A stretch of 64,000 nucleotides of DNA, taken from assembly GCF_012184415.1 (NCBI RefSeq), contig NZ_VTOX01000003.1:372001-436000 (forward strand), given 5' to 3'. The DNA is from Ramlibacter lithotrophicus. Lineage in GTDB: Bacteria > Pseudomonadota > Gammaproteobacteria > Burkholderiales > Burkholderiaceae_C. A model generated the notes under the pieces. It was not told the DNA's origin, did not search any database, and saw only the letters and a program-made list of their open reading frames with translations. This document shows, piece by piece, positions 41,609 through 49,580 of the stretch (the first letter of the stretch is position 1; each line of letters starts with the position of its first letter). The translations under genes were made by a program, and so were the position numbers.

Positions 41609-42526
41609 CTACGACCCCGCCGCGTGCTGCTGCCGCTCGTACTCGCTGCGCTTCATCGTCACGTAGGTGTCCCGGTCCATCTCGCGCAGCTGGCGCGGGT
41701 AGCGCTCGGTTTCGCGGAACCACGTCTCGATGCGTTTGTCCACCTGCTGCCCCGGCGGTGCGCCGAGTGCCGCCAGGTGCGCGTCGATCGCCAGGTAGTA
41801 ACGCATCGCGGTACGCTCGATCGCGCCGCGCACCCCTCCGATGTGGATCGGCTGCCCGGCGCCGTCGCGCCCGACGACGCTGAATCCGACCTTGTCCGCA
41901 CCCGCCGTCGCCAGGTAGCCCTGCATCGCCAGCTTGCCCGCGATCCCATAGGCGTAGGAGTAGCTGAAGTGCATGAAGGTGCGCTGCCCGTCGATCGGCA
42001 CCGCCGACACCGTGATTCGGTAGTCGCGCGTGCCGACCGGCCCGGTCGCCGCCGCCAGGCGGCTCTCGAAATAGTCGGGGCGCGCCGCCACCGGTTGCAG
42101 CGCGAAGTCGAGGCGGTAAGCGTCCTGCACCGGCTGGTCGTACTTGCGGCCGATCCGCACCTGGAGCATGGCGGCGCCGTTGTTGCGCTCCGCGGCGCGG
42201 CAGTACTTCGTGTTGAAGGGCAGCAGCAGCACGTCGCACCAGTCGTCGGGCTGGGCAAGCGCCCCGCTCACCTTGGAGAAAGGATGGTCGAGCACGGCAT
42301 ACACGTCGCCCTTGAGCGTGTCGCCGCGCTCGGACGAGTCGACGTGCAGCGCGCGCCGGAACGCGTTGTGGCGCAGTTCGTCGCGCAGTTCGTCGTATTT
42401 GGCGCGCAGCGCGCCCGGTCCGGCGTACGCGTGCGCGCTCGCCCAGCCGGCGGCCAGCGCCAGGACCAGTGCCAGCCTCAGCAGCAGGCGCTGCGTTCCG
42501 CGCGAGGGGTCCGGGTGGCTTCTCAT
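41609..42526 (-). CDS. Unknown secreted protein, 305 aa
   Basis: I do not recognise the family. A signal peptide is likely: MRSHPDPSRGTQRLLLRLALVLALAAGWASAHA with cleavage near ASAHAYA. The mature part has two cysteines (WCDVLLLPFNTKYCR) that could form a disulfide, a beta-rich middle (YRLDFALQPVAARPDYFESRLAA, TFMHFSYSYAYGIAGKLAMQG) and a charged C-terminal helix (RQLREMDRDTYVTMKRSEYERQ). The fold may be a lipid- or polyketide-binding START-like barrel, but this is a guess. It overlaps the upstream gene by four bases (ATGA), so the two are co-translated. The open frame upstream of the ATG has no coding character. Confidence 0.7.
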   Translation of the reverse strand: MRSHPDPSRGTQRLLLRLALVLALAAGWASAHAYAGPGALRAKYDELRDELRHNAFRRALHVDSSERGDTLKGDVYAVLDHPFSKVSGALAQPDDWCDVLLLPFNTKYCRAAERNNGAAMLQVRIGRKYDQPVQDAYRLDFALQPVAARPDYFESRLAAATGPVGTRDYRITVSAVPIDGQRTFMHFSYSYAYGIAGKLAMQGYLATAGADKVGFSVVGRDGAGQPIHIGGVRGAIERTAMRYYLAIDAHLAALGAPPGQQVDKRIETWFRETERYPRQLREMDRDTYVTMKRSEYERQQHAAGS

Positions 42527-42984
42527 GCGTGCTTCCCCTGCGTTTCGTAGGCCAGTTCCGGCGCATAGCCCTGGCCCGCCTGTTCCTCGACGAGTTCCTC
42601 GACGTCGAACTGGATCCCGCCCATGAACAGCGAGTGCGGCTGCACTGCGTAGATGTAGCGCCCGCGTTCCCCGAGGTCGAGGGCCAGCCGCAGCTGCGGC
42701 TGCTCCACCTGCTCCCAGGCCCGGATGAGGCGGGCCCGCACGAGGTTGTCCGTGCACTGCACCGAGCGCAGCTTGTGGTGGTTGTGCACGAGGTTGATCG
42801 CGTCGAGATAGGCCGCCGCGCTCTTGTTGCGGATGTGGAAGTTCGGCGTGACGTCGATGCCGACGGTGAGCACCTGGCCTTCGACCTCCAGCGTGAAGTT
42901 GCGTCCGGTGACGCCGTCGCTGCCTTCACCGTACTTGTACGTGAGGTGCAGGTGCGAAGGGGTCTTGCGCAAGGAGTACTTCAT
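42523..42984 (-). CDS. Unknown cytoplasmic protein, 153 aa
   Basis: No family is recognised. The sequence begins MKYSLRKTPSHLHLTYKYGEG and continues with beta-strand-like stretches (NFTLEVEGQVLTVGIDVTPNFHI) and a His-rich stretch (AINLVHNHHKLRSVQC). The C-terminal part is acidic (FDVEELVEEQAGQGYAPELAYE). No signal peptide is present. AAGGAG lies about six bases upstream of the ATG at 42984. It forms a two-gene unit with the secreted protein downstream and is divergent from the DUF2383 gene, with 277 bases between their starts. Confidence 0.7.
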   Translation of the reverse strand: MKYSLRKTPSHLHLTYKYGEGSDGVTGRNFTLEVEGQVLTVGIDVTPNFHIRNKSAAAYLDAINLVHNHHKLRSVQCTDNLVRARLIRAWEQVEQPQLRLALDLGERGRYIYAVQPHSLFMGGIQFDVEELVEEQAGQGYAPELAYETQGKHA

Positions 42985-43050
42985 GGTCGGTCGATGGTGC
43001 GCGGCCGGTGCGCGATGCGTGACAGATTGCGCGAGCCCCGTCGCGCACCC

Positions 43051-43122
43051 TGTAGGACAACACAGCATTCCCCTGTGAGCGCGGCAGGCACGGCCCGTGG
43101 CCCGCGTGGCTTCCTTCCTACA
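43051..43122. repeat. Spaced inverted repeat TGTAGGA...TCCTACA in a divergent promoter region
   Basis: TGTAGGA (43051-43057) and TCCTACA (43116-43122) are exact inverted copies 58 bases apart in the 277-base region between the divergent unknown pair and the DUF2383 gene. They could be two binding sites of one regulator, or the outer sequences of two promoters. No sigma-70 hexamers are convincing there. Confidence 0.4.
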
Positions 43123-43261
43123 ACCGGTCTCCCGCTTCGCTGACGATGGCCGCCCACCGCGCGCCGAAGATGAGATGTGGGCCTCGCGGCCGCCGCACCC
43201 GCCAGATGCGCGGGCGTTCAAGGGCGGCTTCGCACTTCATCCATCGTCACAGGAGCATCAC

Positions 43262-44431
43262 ATGGCAGCAGAAGACAGAGACCTCAACCGCGAAGACCGC
43301 GAGCTGAACCGCGACCTCGAGGACAAGCGCGACATGAACCGTGACCCGATCACCGACGCGCCGGGCGCGCACCCGATCGGGACCGGCATCGGCGCCACCG
43401 GCGGCGCCGTCGCGGGCGCCGCGGCGGGGGCCATCGGGGGACCGATCGGCCTGGCGGTGGGCGGCGTCGTCGGAGCCGTGGTCGGCGGACTGGCCGGCAA
43501 GGCGGCGGCCGAAGCCGTCAATCCGACGGCGGAAGAAGACCACTGGCGGCAGAACTACACCCGTGAGCCCTACTACGAGCAGGGCCGCAGCTTCGACGAC
43601 TACGGGCCGGCCTACCGCCTCGGCGCGACGGGGCGCACGAAGTACGAGCACGACTGGGACCAGGCCGAGCCGCGGCTGCGCTCGGAATGGGAATCCTCGC
43701 GCGGCACTTCGAGCCTGGACTGGGACAGGGCCCGTCCGGCCAGCCGCGCCGCCTGGGAGCGCGTGGACCGCAACCTGACGGGCGCCGATGACCGCATGGG
43801 CGTCGCCGGCGGCAACATGTACACGGCCGACAGCCGCATGCACATGGATCGCGATTCGATGGCTATGAGCGACGGCACCGGCAACCGGATGGAGATGTCG
43901 GGCGGCAGCATGGGTTCGACCGGGACGCAAGGCGTTGCCGCGAAGGTCGGCGAAATGCAGAGCGCCGGTGACAACAGCGCCGACCGCGACGACGTCATCG
44001 ACGTGCTGAAGGACCTCGTCGAAACCTGTTTCGACGGCGAATACGGCTTCCGCGCCTGCGCCGACCAGGCCAAGCGCGAGGACCTCAAGTCGCTGTTCCG
44101 CCAGCGGGCCGAGGACTGCCGCCGCGGCGCGCAGGAGCTCGCCGAGCAGATTCATGCCCTCGGTGGCAAGGTGTCGGAAGGCGGCAGCGCGCTGGGCGCG
44201 GTCGAGCGCGGCTGGGTCGCGGTGCGGGCGACGCTGTCGACCTACGACGACAAGGCGGTGCTCGAAGAGTGCGAGCGCGGCGAGGACAACGCACTGGCCC
44301 GCTACCGCAAGGCACTGCAGAAGCCCCTGCCGGCCAACCTCAAGCTGCTCGTGGAGCGCCAGCTCCAGGGGGTCCAGCGCAACCACGACCAGATCAGGAT
44401 GCTGCGCAATCAGTTCCGCGCGGCGTCGTGA
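43262..44431 (+). CDS. Glycine-zipper and DUF2383 (ferritin-like) domain protein
   Basis: The 389-residue protein has a charged N-terminus of NRED/NRD-type repeats, then a glycine-zipper membrane segment (about 38-85, with GATGGAVAGAAAGAIGGPIG and GGVVGAVVGGLAGKAAA). A hydrophilic Tyr/Trp/Arg-rich region follows, then a Met-rich linker with nine Met in about 40 residues, and a C-terminal four-helix bundle (about 245-389) of the DUF2383/PA2169 type with GAQELAEQIHALGGKVSEGGS. AGGAG lies six bases upstream of the chosen ATG. A longer in-frame start at 43097 lacks an SD. A stress-related role is likely by family, but unproven. Confidence 0.8.
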   Translation: MAAEDRDLNREDRELNRDLEDKRDMNRDPITDAPGAHPIGTGIGATGGAVAGAAAGAIGGPIGLAVGGVVGAVVGGLAGKAAAEAVNPTAEEDHWRQNYTREPYYEQGRSFDDYGPAYRLGATGRTKYEHDWDQAEPRLRSEWESSRGTSSLDWDRARPASRAAWERVDRNLTGADDRMGVAGGNMYTADSRMHMDRDSMAMSDGTGNRMEMSGGSMGSTGTQGVAAKVGEMQSAGDNSADRDDVIDVLKDLVETCFDGEYGFRACADQAKREDLKSLFRQRAEDCRRGAQELAEQIHALGGKVSEGGSALGAVERGWVAVRATLSTYDDKAVLEECERGEDNALARYRKALQKPLPANLKLLVERQLQGVQRNHDQIRMLRNQFRAAS

Positions 44432-44453
44432 CGGCGCCCTGACGCGCTGGGAG

Positions 44454-44479
44454 AGGGCCGGCATGCGCCGGCCCTTTTT
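44454..44479 (+). terminator. Intrinsic terminator after the DUF2383 gene
   Basis: GGGCCGG (44454-44460) pairs with CCGGCCC (44468-44474), followed at once by five T residues. It lies 22 bases after the stop codon of the DUF2383 gene and separates it from ligD. Confidence 0.9.
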
Positions 44480-44586
44480 CCTGGCCGCCGAATCGATGTC
44501 CAGCTCCGGCGCCGGCACAAAAGCGCCCTTTTCCTACAGCTGCGCTGCCGCGGCTTTCCGATGATCGGCGCAGAAAGGCTCCTGGC

Positions 44587-47154
44587 ATGGACGAGCGCTC
44601 ATCCGACGCCCTCAAGACCGACCGCGACAAGCGCAACTTCGACATCACGCCCGAGCCCGCCGCCGGCGGCGCGGCCAACGAGGAAGCGCGCGCGTTCGTG
44701 GTACAGAAGCACTGGGCCACCCGCCTGCACTACGACTTCCGGCTGGAGCTGGGCGGCACCATGAAGAGCTGGGCCGTGCCCAAGGGTCCCAGCTTCGATC
44801 CGGCGGACAAGCGGATGGCGGTGCACGTCGAAGACCACCCGATCTCCTACAACACCTTCGAAGGCACGATTCCGCCCAAGCAGTACGGCGCGGGCAAGGT
44901 CATCGTCTGGGACAAGGGCGTCTGGATCCCGCTGGAGGACCCGTACGAGGGCTTGCGGCAGGGACGGCTCAAGTTCGAGTTGCGCGGCCACAAGCTGCAT
45001 GGACGGTGGACGCTCGTGCGCATCAAGAACCGGCGCGACGAGCGCCAGGATCCCTGGCTCCTCATCAAGGAGCGCGACGAGCACGTCCGGGCGGCCGGCG
45101 AATACAGCGTCGTCGACGCCTTGCCCGACAGCGTGAAGCACTTGCCGGACCAGCCCGCGCCGAAGGGCGCCGCGGTGGCGCCGGCGACCGTCACCGGGGC
45201 TTCCGGGCCGCCTGCCGGGGCTCGCGCCGCGCCGCTGCCGGACAAGCTCCAGCCGCAACTCGCCACCCTGGTCGACGAGCCGCCCGGCGATCCGCAGCGT
45301 TGGGTGTTCGAGATCAAGTTCGACGGCTACCGCATGCTCGCGCGCGCCGAAGGCGGCCAGGTACGGCTGCTCACCCGCAACGGCAACGACTGGACGGCGA
45401 AGCTGCCGGAACTGGCGCGGTCGCTGGAGGCGATGGACCTGCCCGACGGCTGGTACGACGGCGAGATCATCATGCCGGGCACGCGGGTGCCGGCGGACTT
45501 CCAGGCGCTGCAAGGCGCCTTCGATTCGGCGCGCACCGCCGACATCGTCTACTACCTGTTCGACCTGCCGTATTGCGCCGGCCACGACCTGCGCGGCGTG
45601 CCGCTGGTCGAGCGGCGCGCGGTGCTGCAGCGCATCGTCGAGCGCAGGCCGCAGGACAAGGTCCGGTTCAGCGCGGTGTTCGACGCGCCGCCGCAGGAAA
45701 TCGTGGCGTCGGCCTGCCGGCTCGGACTGGAAGGCGTGATCGCCAAGCGCCGCGATTCGGCCTACGTGACGCGGCGATCGTCGGACTGGGTCAAACTCAA
45801 GTGCGGCCAGCGGCAGGAGTTCGTCGTCGGCGGGTATACCGATCCCAAGGGCTCGCGCACCGGGCTCGGCTCACTGCTGCTGGGCGTGCACGACGAACAG
45901 GGCGCGCTGCGCTACGCCGGCAACGTCGGCACCGGCTTCAACGAGCAGACCTTGCGCGAGCTGCGCGCGCGGCTGGGCGAGCTGCAGGCGGGCGCCAGTC
46001 CGTTCGCGCCCGACGCGAACCTGCCCAGGCAGGCGCACTGGGTGCGCCCGGAGCTGGTGTGCGAAGTGGCCTTCGGCGAGTGGACCCGCGACGGCCGCAT
46101 CCGCCATTCGGTGTTCCACGGGATCCGCGACGACAAGCCGGCCCAGGCGATCACGCGCGAAGCAGCCCGGCCGGCCGCGCCCGTGGACCGGCCGGCGAAG
46201 TCCGCGAGCCGTCGCAGGGCGGCCCCGTCGCCCGGCAAGGAGGCGGCGGTGCCGGCCGAAGTCGCACTCCCGGCCTCCCTGCGGGTGACCAACCCCGATC
46301 GCGTCATCGATGCGGCGAGCGGCGCCACCAAGCTCGACCTCGTGCGCTATTACGCGCTGGTGGCGCCGCTGATGATGGAGCACCTGCGCGACCGTCCGGT
46401 GGCGCTGGTGCGAGCCCCGACCGGCATCGGCGGCGAGCTGTTCTTCCAGAAGCACATGGAGCGATACAAGATGCCGGGGGTCGTTCAGCTGGATCGAGCC
46501 ATCGATCCGGACCATCCGCCGCTGCTGGCGGTGGCGCAGCCGGAGGGCCTGCTGTCCGCGGCGCAGATGAACGTCGTCGAATTCCACACCTGGAATGGCA
46601 TGACGCGCTCCATCCGCACGCCGGACCGCATGACCTTCGACCTCGACCCCGGCGAAGGCGTTGGCTGGCCGCAGATCCAGGAAGCGGCGCAACTGGTGCA
46701 TGGCTTCCTGCGGGAGCTGGGCCTCGCCGCGTTCCTCAAGACCAGCGGCGGCAAGGGCCTGCACATCGTCGTGCCGCTCGTGCCGAAGTTCGACTGGGAC
46801 ACGGTGAAGGACTTCTCGCAGGCGATCGTCCAGCACCTGGCGCGCACCATCCCGCAGCGCTTCGTCGCCAAGAGCGGCGGCGGCAACCGGGTCGGCCGCA
46901 TCTTCATCGACTACCTGCGCAACGGCTTCGGCGCGACCACCGCCGCGGCCTGGTCGGCCCGCTCGCGCCCGGGGCTCGGGATCTCGGTGCCCGTGCGCTG
47001 GGAAGAACTCGCGCAGTTGACCTCCGGCGCGCACTGGACCGTCGCCACCGTGCAGTCGCGCCTGGCGGACGGCAACGAGCCGTGGTCCGCGTACGAGGCG
47101 AGCCGCAATGGGCTAGCGGCCGCGATGAAGACGCTCGGCTTCAAGGCGAGGTGA
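44587..47154 (+). CDS. ligD: ATP-dependent DNA ligase D (LigD)
   Basis: The 855-residue protein is the multifunctional bacterial NHEJ enzyme, in the Pseudomonas domain order. The 3'-phosphoesterase domain (about 1-185) has HWATRLHYDFRLEL and HVEDHPISYNTFEGTIP. The ATP-dependent ligase domain (about 225-535) has nucleophile K244 in EIKFDGYR and GLEGVIAKRRDSAY. The primase-polymerase domain (about 560-855) has LDPGEGVGWPQIQ with the DxD-like metal ligands and KTSGGKGLHIVVPL. No ku gene is in the window. The stop codon overlaps the GTG start of the phosphatase gene. Confidence 0.96.
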   Translation: MDERSSDALKTDRDKRNFDITPEPAAGGAANEEARAFVVQKHWATRLHYDFRLELGGTMKSWAVPKGPSFDPADKRMAVHVEDHPISYNTFEGTIPPKQYGAGKVIVWDKGVWIPLEDPYEGLRQGRLKFELRGHKLHGRWTLVRIKNRRDERQDPWLLIKERDEHVRAAGEYSVVDALPDSVKHLPDQPAPKGAAVAPATVTGASGPPAGARAAPLPDKLQPQLATLVDEPPGDPQRWVFEIKFDGYRMLARAEGGQVRLLTRNGNDWTAKLPELARSLEAMDLPDGWYDGEIIMPGTRVPADFQALQGAFDSARTADIVYYLFDLPYCAGHDLRGVPLVERRAVLQRIVERRPQDKVRFSAVFDAPPQEIVASACRLGLEGVIAKRRDSAYVTRRSSDWVKLKCGQRQEFVVGGYTDPKGSRTGLGSLLLGVHDEQGALRYAGNVGTGFNEQTLRELRARLGELQAGASPFAPDANLPRQAHWVRPELVCEVAFGEWTRDGRIRHSVFHGIRDDKPAQAITREAARPAAPVDRPAKSASRRRAAPSPGKEAAVPAEVALPASLRVTNPDRVIDAASGATKLDLVRYYALVAPLMMEHLRDRPVALVRAPTGIGGELFFQKHMERYKMPGVVQLDRAIDPDHPPLLAVAQPEGLLSAAQMNVVEFHTWNGMTRSIRTPDRMTFDLDPGEGVGWPQIQEAAQLVHGFLRELGLAAFLKTSGGKGLHIVVPLVPKFDWDTVKDFSQAIVQHLARTIPQRFVAKSGGGNRVGRIFIDYLRNGFGATTAAAWSARSRPGLGISVPVRWEELAQLTSGAHWTVATVQSRLADGNEPWSAYEASRNGLAAAMKTLGFKAR

Positions 47155-47927
47155 CCGTGCGAGCCCCGAGAGGTACCCAGTGGCCACGCACGCTGTGGAT
47201 CGTGCGCCACGGCCAGAGTGCGGGCAACGTCGCGCGCGACTGCGCGGAAGCGGCCGGCCTGCCCGTCATCGACATTGCCGATCGCGACATCGACGTGCCG
47301 CTGTCGGAACTGGGACGACGGCAGGCGACGGCGCTCGGCCACTGGTTCGGCGAACTGCCGCCGGACCGGCGGCCCGACGTGCTGCTGTGCTCGCCGTACG
47401 TCCGGGCGCGGGAGACGGCGCGCCTGCTGCGCGAGAGCGCGGGACTGCCCGAGGACCAGTTGCGGCTGCGCGTCGACGAGCGGCTGCGCGAGAAGGAGTT
47501 CGGCATTCTCGACCGCCTCACCCGCTTCGGCATCCGCCAGAAGTACCCGGAGCTGAGCGACCAGCGGGTGCACGTGGGCAAGTTCTACTTCCGCCCGCCC
47601 GGCGGCGAGAGCTGGTGCGACGTGATCCTGCGGCTGCGCAGCCTGCTGGAGATGGTGACGCGCGAGCACGGCGGCGAGCGCGTGCTGGTGGTCGCCCACC
47701 AGGTGATCGTCAACTGCATGCGCTACCTGGTCGAGTGCCTCGACGAGGCGCAGATCCTCGCCATCGACCGTCGCGGCGACGTGCCCAACTGCGGCGTGAC
47801 CTCGTACGAGTACCAGCCCGCGCGCGACGCCCTGGTGCCGGACCTGGTGAACTTCGTCGCGCCGCTGCGCGAGGCGGGCGCGCCGGTGACGGTCGAACCG
47901 GACGCCCTGGCGGCGCCCAAGCCGTGA
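47151..47927 (+). CDS. Histidine phosphatase superfamily protein
   Basis: A 258-residue phosphatase of the phosphoglycerate-mutase-like fold, with the phospho-acceptor His in TLWIVRHGQSAGN (H18 from the GTG start), the second-site SPYVRARETARLL and a distal His in VLVVAHQVIVNCMRYLVE. The substrate is unknown. The GTG at 47151 overlaps the ligD stop codon (GTGA), and a second GTG in frame at 47157 is an alternative. Translational coupling suggests that it is made with LigD, though no DNA-repair role is known for this family. Confidence 0.88.
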   Translation: MTVRAPRGTQWPRTLWIVRHGQSAGNVARDCAEAAGLPVIDIADRDIDVPLSELGRRQATALGHWFGELPPDRRPDVLLCSPYVRARETARLLRESAGLPEDQLRLRVDERLREKEFGILDRLTRFGIRQKYPELSDQRVHVGKFYFRPPGGESWCDVILRLRSLLEMVTREHGGERVLVVAHQVIVNCMRYLVECLDEAQILAIDRRGDVPNCGVTSYEYQPARDALVPDLVNFVAPLREAGAPVTVEPDALAAPKP

Positions 47928-48835
47928 TGGCGGGCGAGCCGGGGTGGACATGCCTCGATGCGCGCCTGCTGCGGCACTGGCCGCTGCCGGCCGTCGCGCA
48001 GGACGCCGACAAGGAGGATCGCGGCCGGGTGCTGGTCGTTGCCGGCAGCCGCGAGATTCCCGGCGCGGCGCTGCTGGCCGGCATTGCCGCGTTGCGCGCC
48101 GGGGCCGGCAAGCTCGTGGTGGCGACGGCGCAGTCGGTGGCCCAGCCGCTGGCCCTGGCGCTGCCCGAAGCGCGAGTGATCGCGCTGCCGGAAAACGATC
48201 GCGGCGCCCTGGCGCCGGCCGCCCTCGAACTGCTCGCCGACAGCGCGAGCGGCACTCGGGCGGCGCTGCTCGGGCCGGGGCTGATGGACGACACCGGCAC
48301 CTGCGAACTTGTCGAGGGCCTGCTGCCGCTGCTGCGCCACGCGCCGGTGGTGCTCGATGCGCTCGCGATGGACGTCGCGCGCCAGGGCCGCCGCTTCGAC
48401 CAGCCGCTGCTGCTGACGCCGCACGCCGGCGAGATGGCCCACCTGCTCGGAGCGACCAAGGAGGAGATCGTCGCCGACCCGCTGCGGGCCGCCCGCGGCG
48501 CGGCGCACCGCTGGAACGCCGTCGTGGCCCTCAAGGGTGCGACCACGGTGATCGCGACGCCGCGTGGCGACTGCTGGCGCCACGAGGGCGGGCACCCGGG
48601 CCTCGCCACCTCGGGCTCGGGCGACGTGCTGGCAGGGCTGGTCGCGGGGCTGGCCGCGCGGCAGGCGCCACTGGAACAGGCCGGAGCATGGGGGGTGGTG
48701 CTCCACGCCGGAGCCGGCGCGGCACTGGCGCGGCGGCTGGGGCCGCTGGGGTTCCTGGCGCGCGAACTGGCGGCGGAAATTCCGCCCCTCGTCAGTCGCC
48801 TGCAGCGGCGGTCGGCGGCCGCCAGGGCAGCGTGA
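47927..48835 (+). CDS. nnrD: ADP/ATP-dependent NAD(P)H-hydrate dehydratase
   Basis: The 302-residue protein corresponds to the YjeF C-terminal (carbohydrate-kinase-like) domain that repairs S-NAD(P)HX. Signatures are DRGRVLVVAGSREIPGAALL near the N-terminus, LLTPHAGEMAHLLG, VALKGATTVIATP and LATSGSGDVLAGLVAG (catalytic Asp). The epimerase half (NnrE) is absent here. The ATG overlaps the phosphatase stop codon by one base (TGATG). The last 44 bases overlap the 3' end of the convergent gene at 48792. Confidence 0.93.
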   Translation: MAGEPGWTCLDARLLRHWPLPAVAQDADKEDRGRVLVVAGSREIPGAALLAGIAALRAGAGKLVVATAQSVAQPLALALPEARVIALPENDRGALAPAALELLADSASGTRAALLGPGLMDDTGTCELVEGLLPLLRHAPVVLDALAMDVARQGRRFDQPLLLTPHAGEMAHLLGATKEEIVADPLRAARGAAHRWNAVVALKGATTVIATPRGDCWRHEGGHPGLATSGSGDVLAGLVAGLAARQAPLEQAGAWGVVLHAGAGAALARRLGPLGFLARELAAEIPPLVSRLQRRSAAARAA

Positions 48836-49505
48836 GCTGCAAGACCAGCGGCGGGCCTTCCCGGGACACCGTCACGCCTTCGGCCGCCGCGAGGGCTTCG
48901 ACATCGGTCCACTCTAGCCGCCGGTAGGCCGGCTCGGCGACGAAGGAGGGCTCGCCCTGCGTCGGCCGCACGGTGAGCGTGAGCACCAGTGCGGGCCCGG
49001 TCGCGCGCGCCGCCAGCGTGAGATCGGCGGGGGCGAGCGTATGGTCGGTGGCGTGGATCAGCGCGGCCGTCACCACGCCGCGCATCGCCGAGCGCCGGAC
49101 CTCGCCGGCCAGGTCGCCGACCTCGCTGCGCAGGTTGTAGCCGCGGAACGTGAGGCTGGTGGCGACCAGCCCCAGGCATTCGCGCACGCCGGCTTCGGCG
49201 GTGGTGGCCACCTCATCGTCGGGCGCAAGCCAGGTCACCACGTCCAGGCAGGAATGAAGCGCGGCCTTGGCGAAGCTGTTGATCTTGTGCGCGCTCTCGT
49301 GCACGTCGCGCAGGTCGGGCTGGGGCGCCTTGAGGCGGCGGTCCATGACCTCGTAGATCATTCCGATCGGCTGCAGGTTCACCACCAGGTGGTGCCGCAT
49401 CGAGGGGGCCAGGCGGCGCAGCAGCGTGTAGCGCGCCGCCTCGGCCAGGCGGTCCGCCACGAAGCCCGGCACGGGCTCCTGGACCGAGGGCGGGGTGGGG
49501 CTCAT
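48792..49505 (-). CDS. Degenerate histidine-kinase-like protein, 237 aa
   Basis: No named family is certain. RRLAPSMRHHLVVNLQPIGM near residue 35 resembles the H-box of HisKA-type dimerisation domains, and the C-terminal half (VVTAALIHATDHTLAPADLTLAARATG, then VLTLTVRP) looks like the start of an HATPase-type beta sheet. The N/G boxes needed to bind ATP are not recognisable. There is no membrane helix or signal peptide. It could be a phosphotransfer or anti-sigma-like protein. Its 3' end overlaps nnrD by 44 bases on the opposite strand. Confidence 0.6.
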   Translation of the reverse strand: MSPTPPSVQEPVPGFVADRLAEAARYTLLRRLAPSMRHHLVVNLQPIGMIYEVMDRRLKAPQPDLRDVHESAHKINSFAKAALHSCLDVVTWLAPDDEVATTAEAGVRECLGLVATSLTFRGYNLRSEVGDLAGEVRRSAMRGVVTAALIHATDHTLAPADLTLAARATGPALVLTLTVRPTQGEPSFVAEPAYRRLEWTDVEALAAAEGVTVSREGPPLVLQLTLPWRPPTAAAGD

Positions 49506-49580
49506 CAGGTCAAGGGTATTTCACAGCGTCGACCCTTGTCAATGAAGAACCCCTGGCGTGCCGCGCGCGGCACGGCCGCG

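Noticed and set aside
43097-43261. Longer N-terminus of the DUF2383 protein from an upstream start
   Set aside because: The ATG at 43262 has AGGAG at the right spacing, and the upstream residues do not resemble the charged start of the protein.
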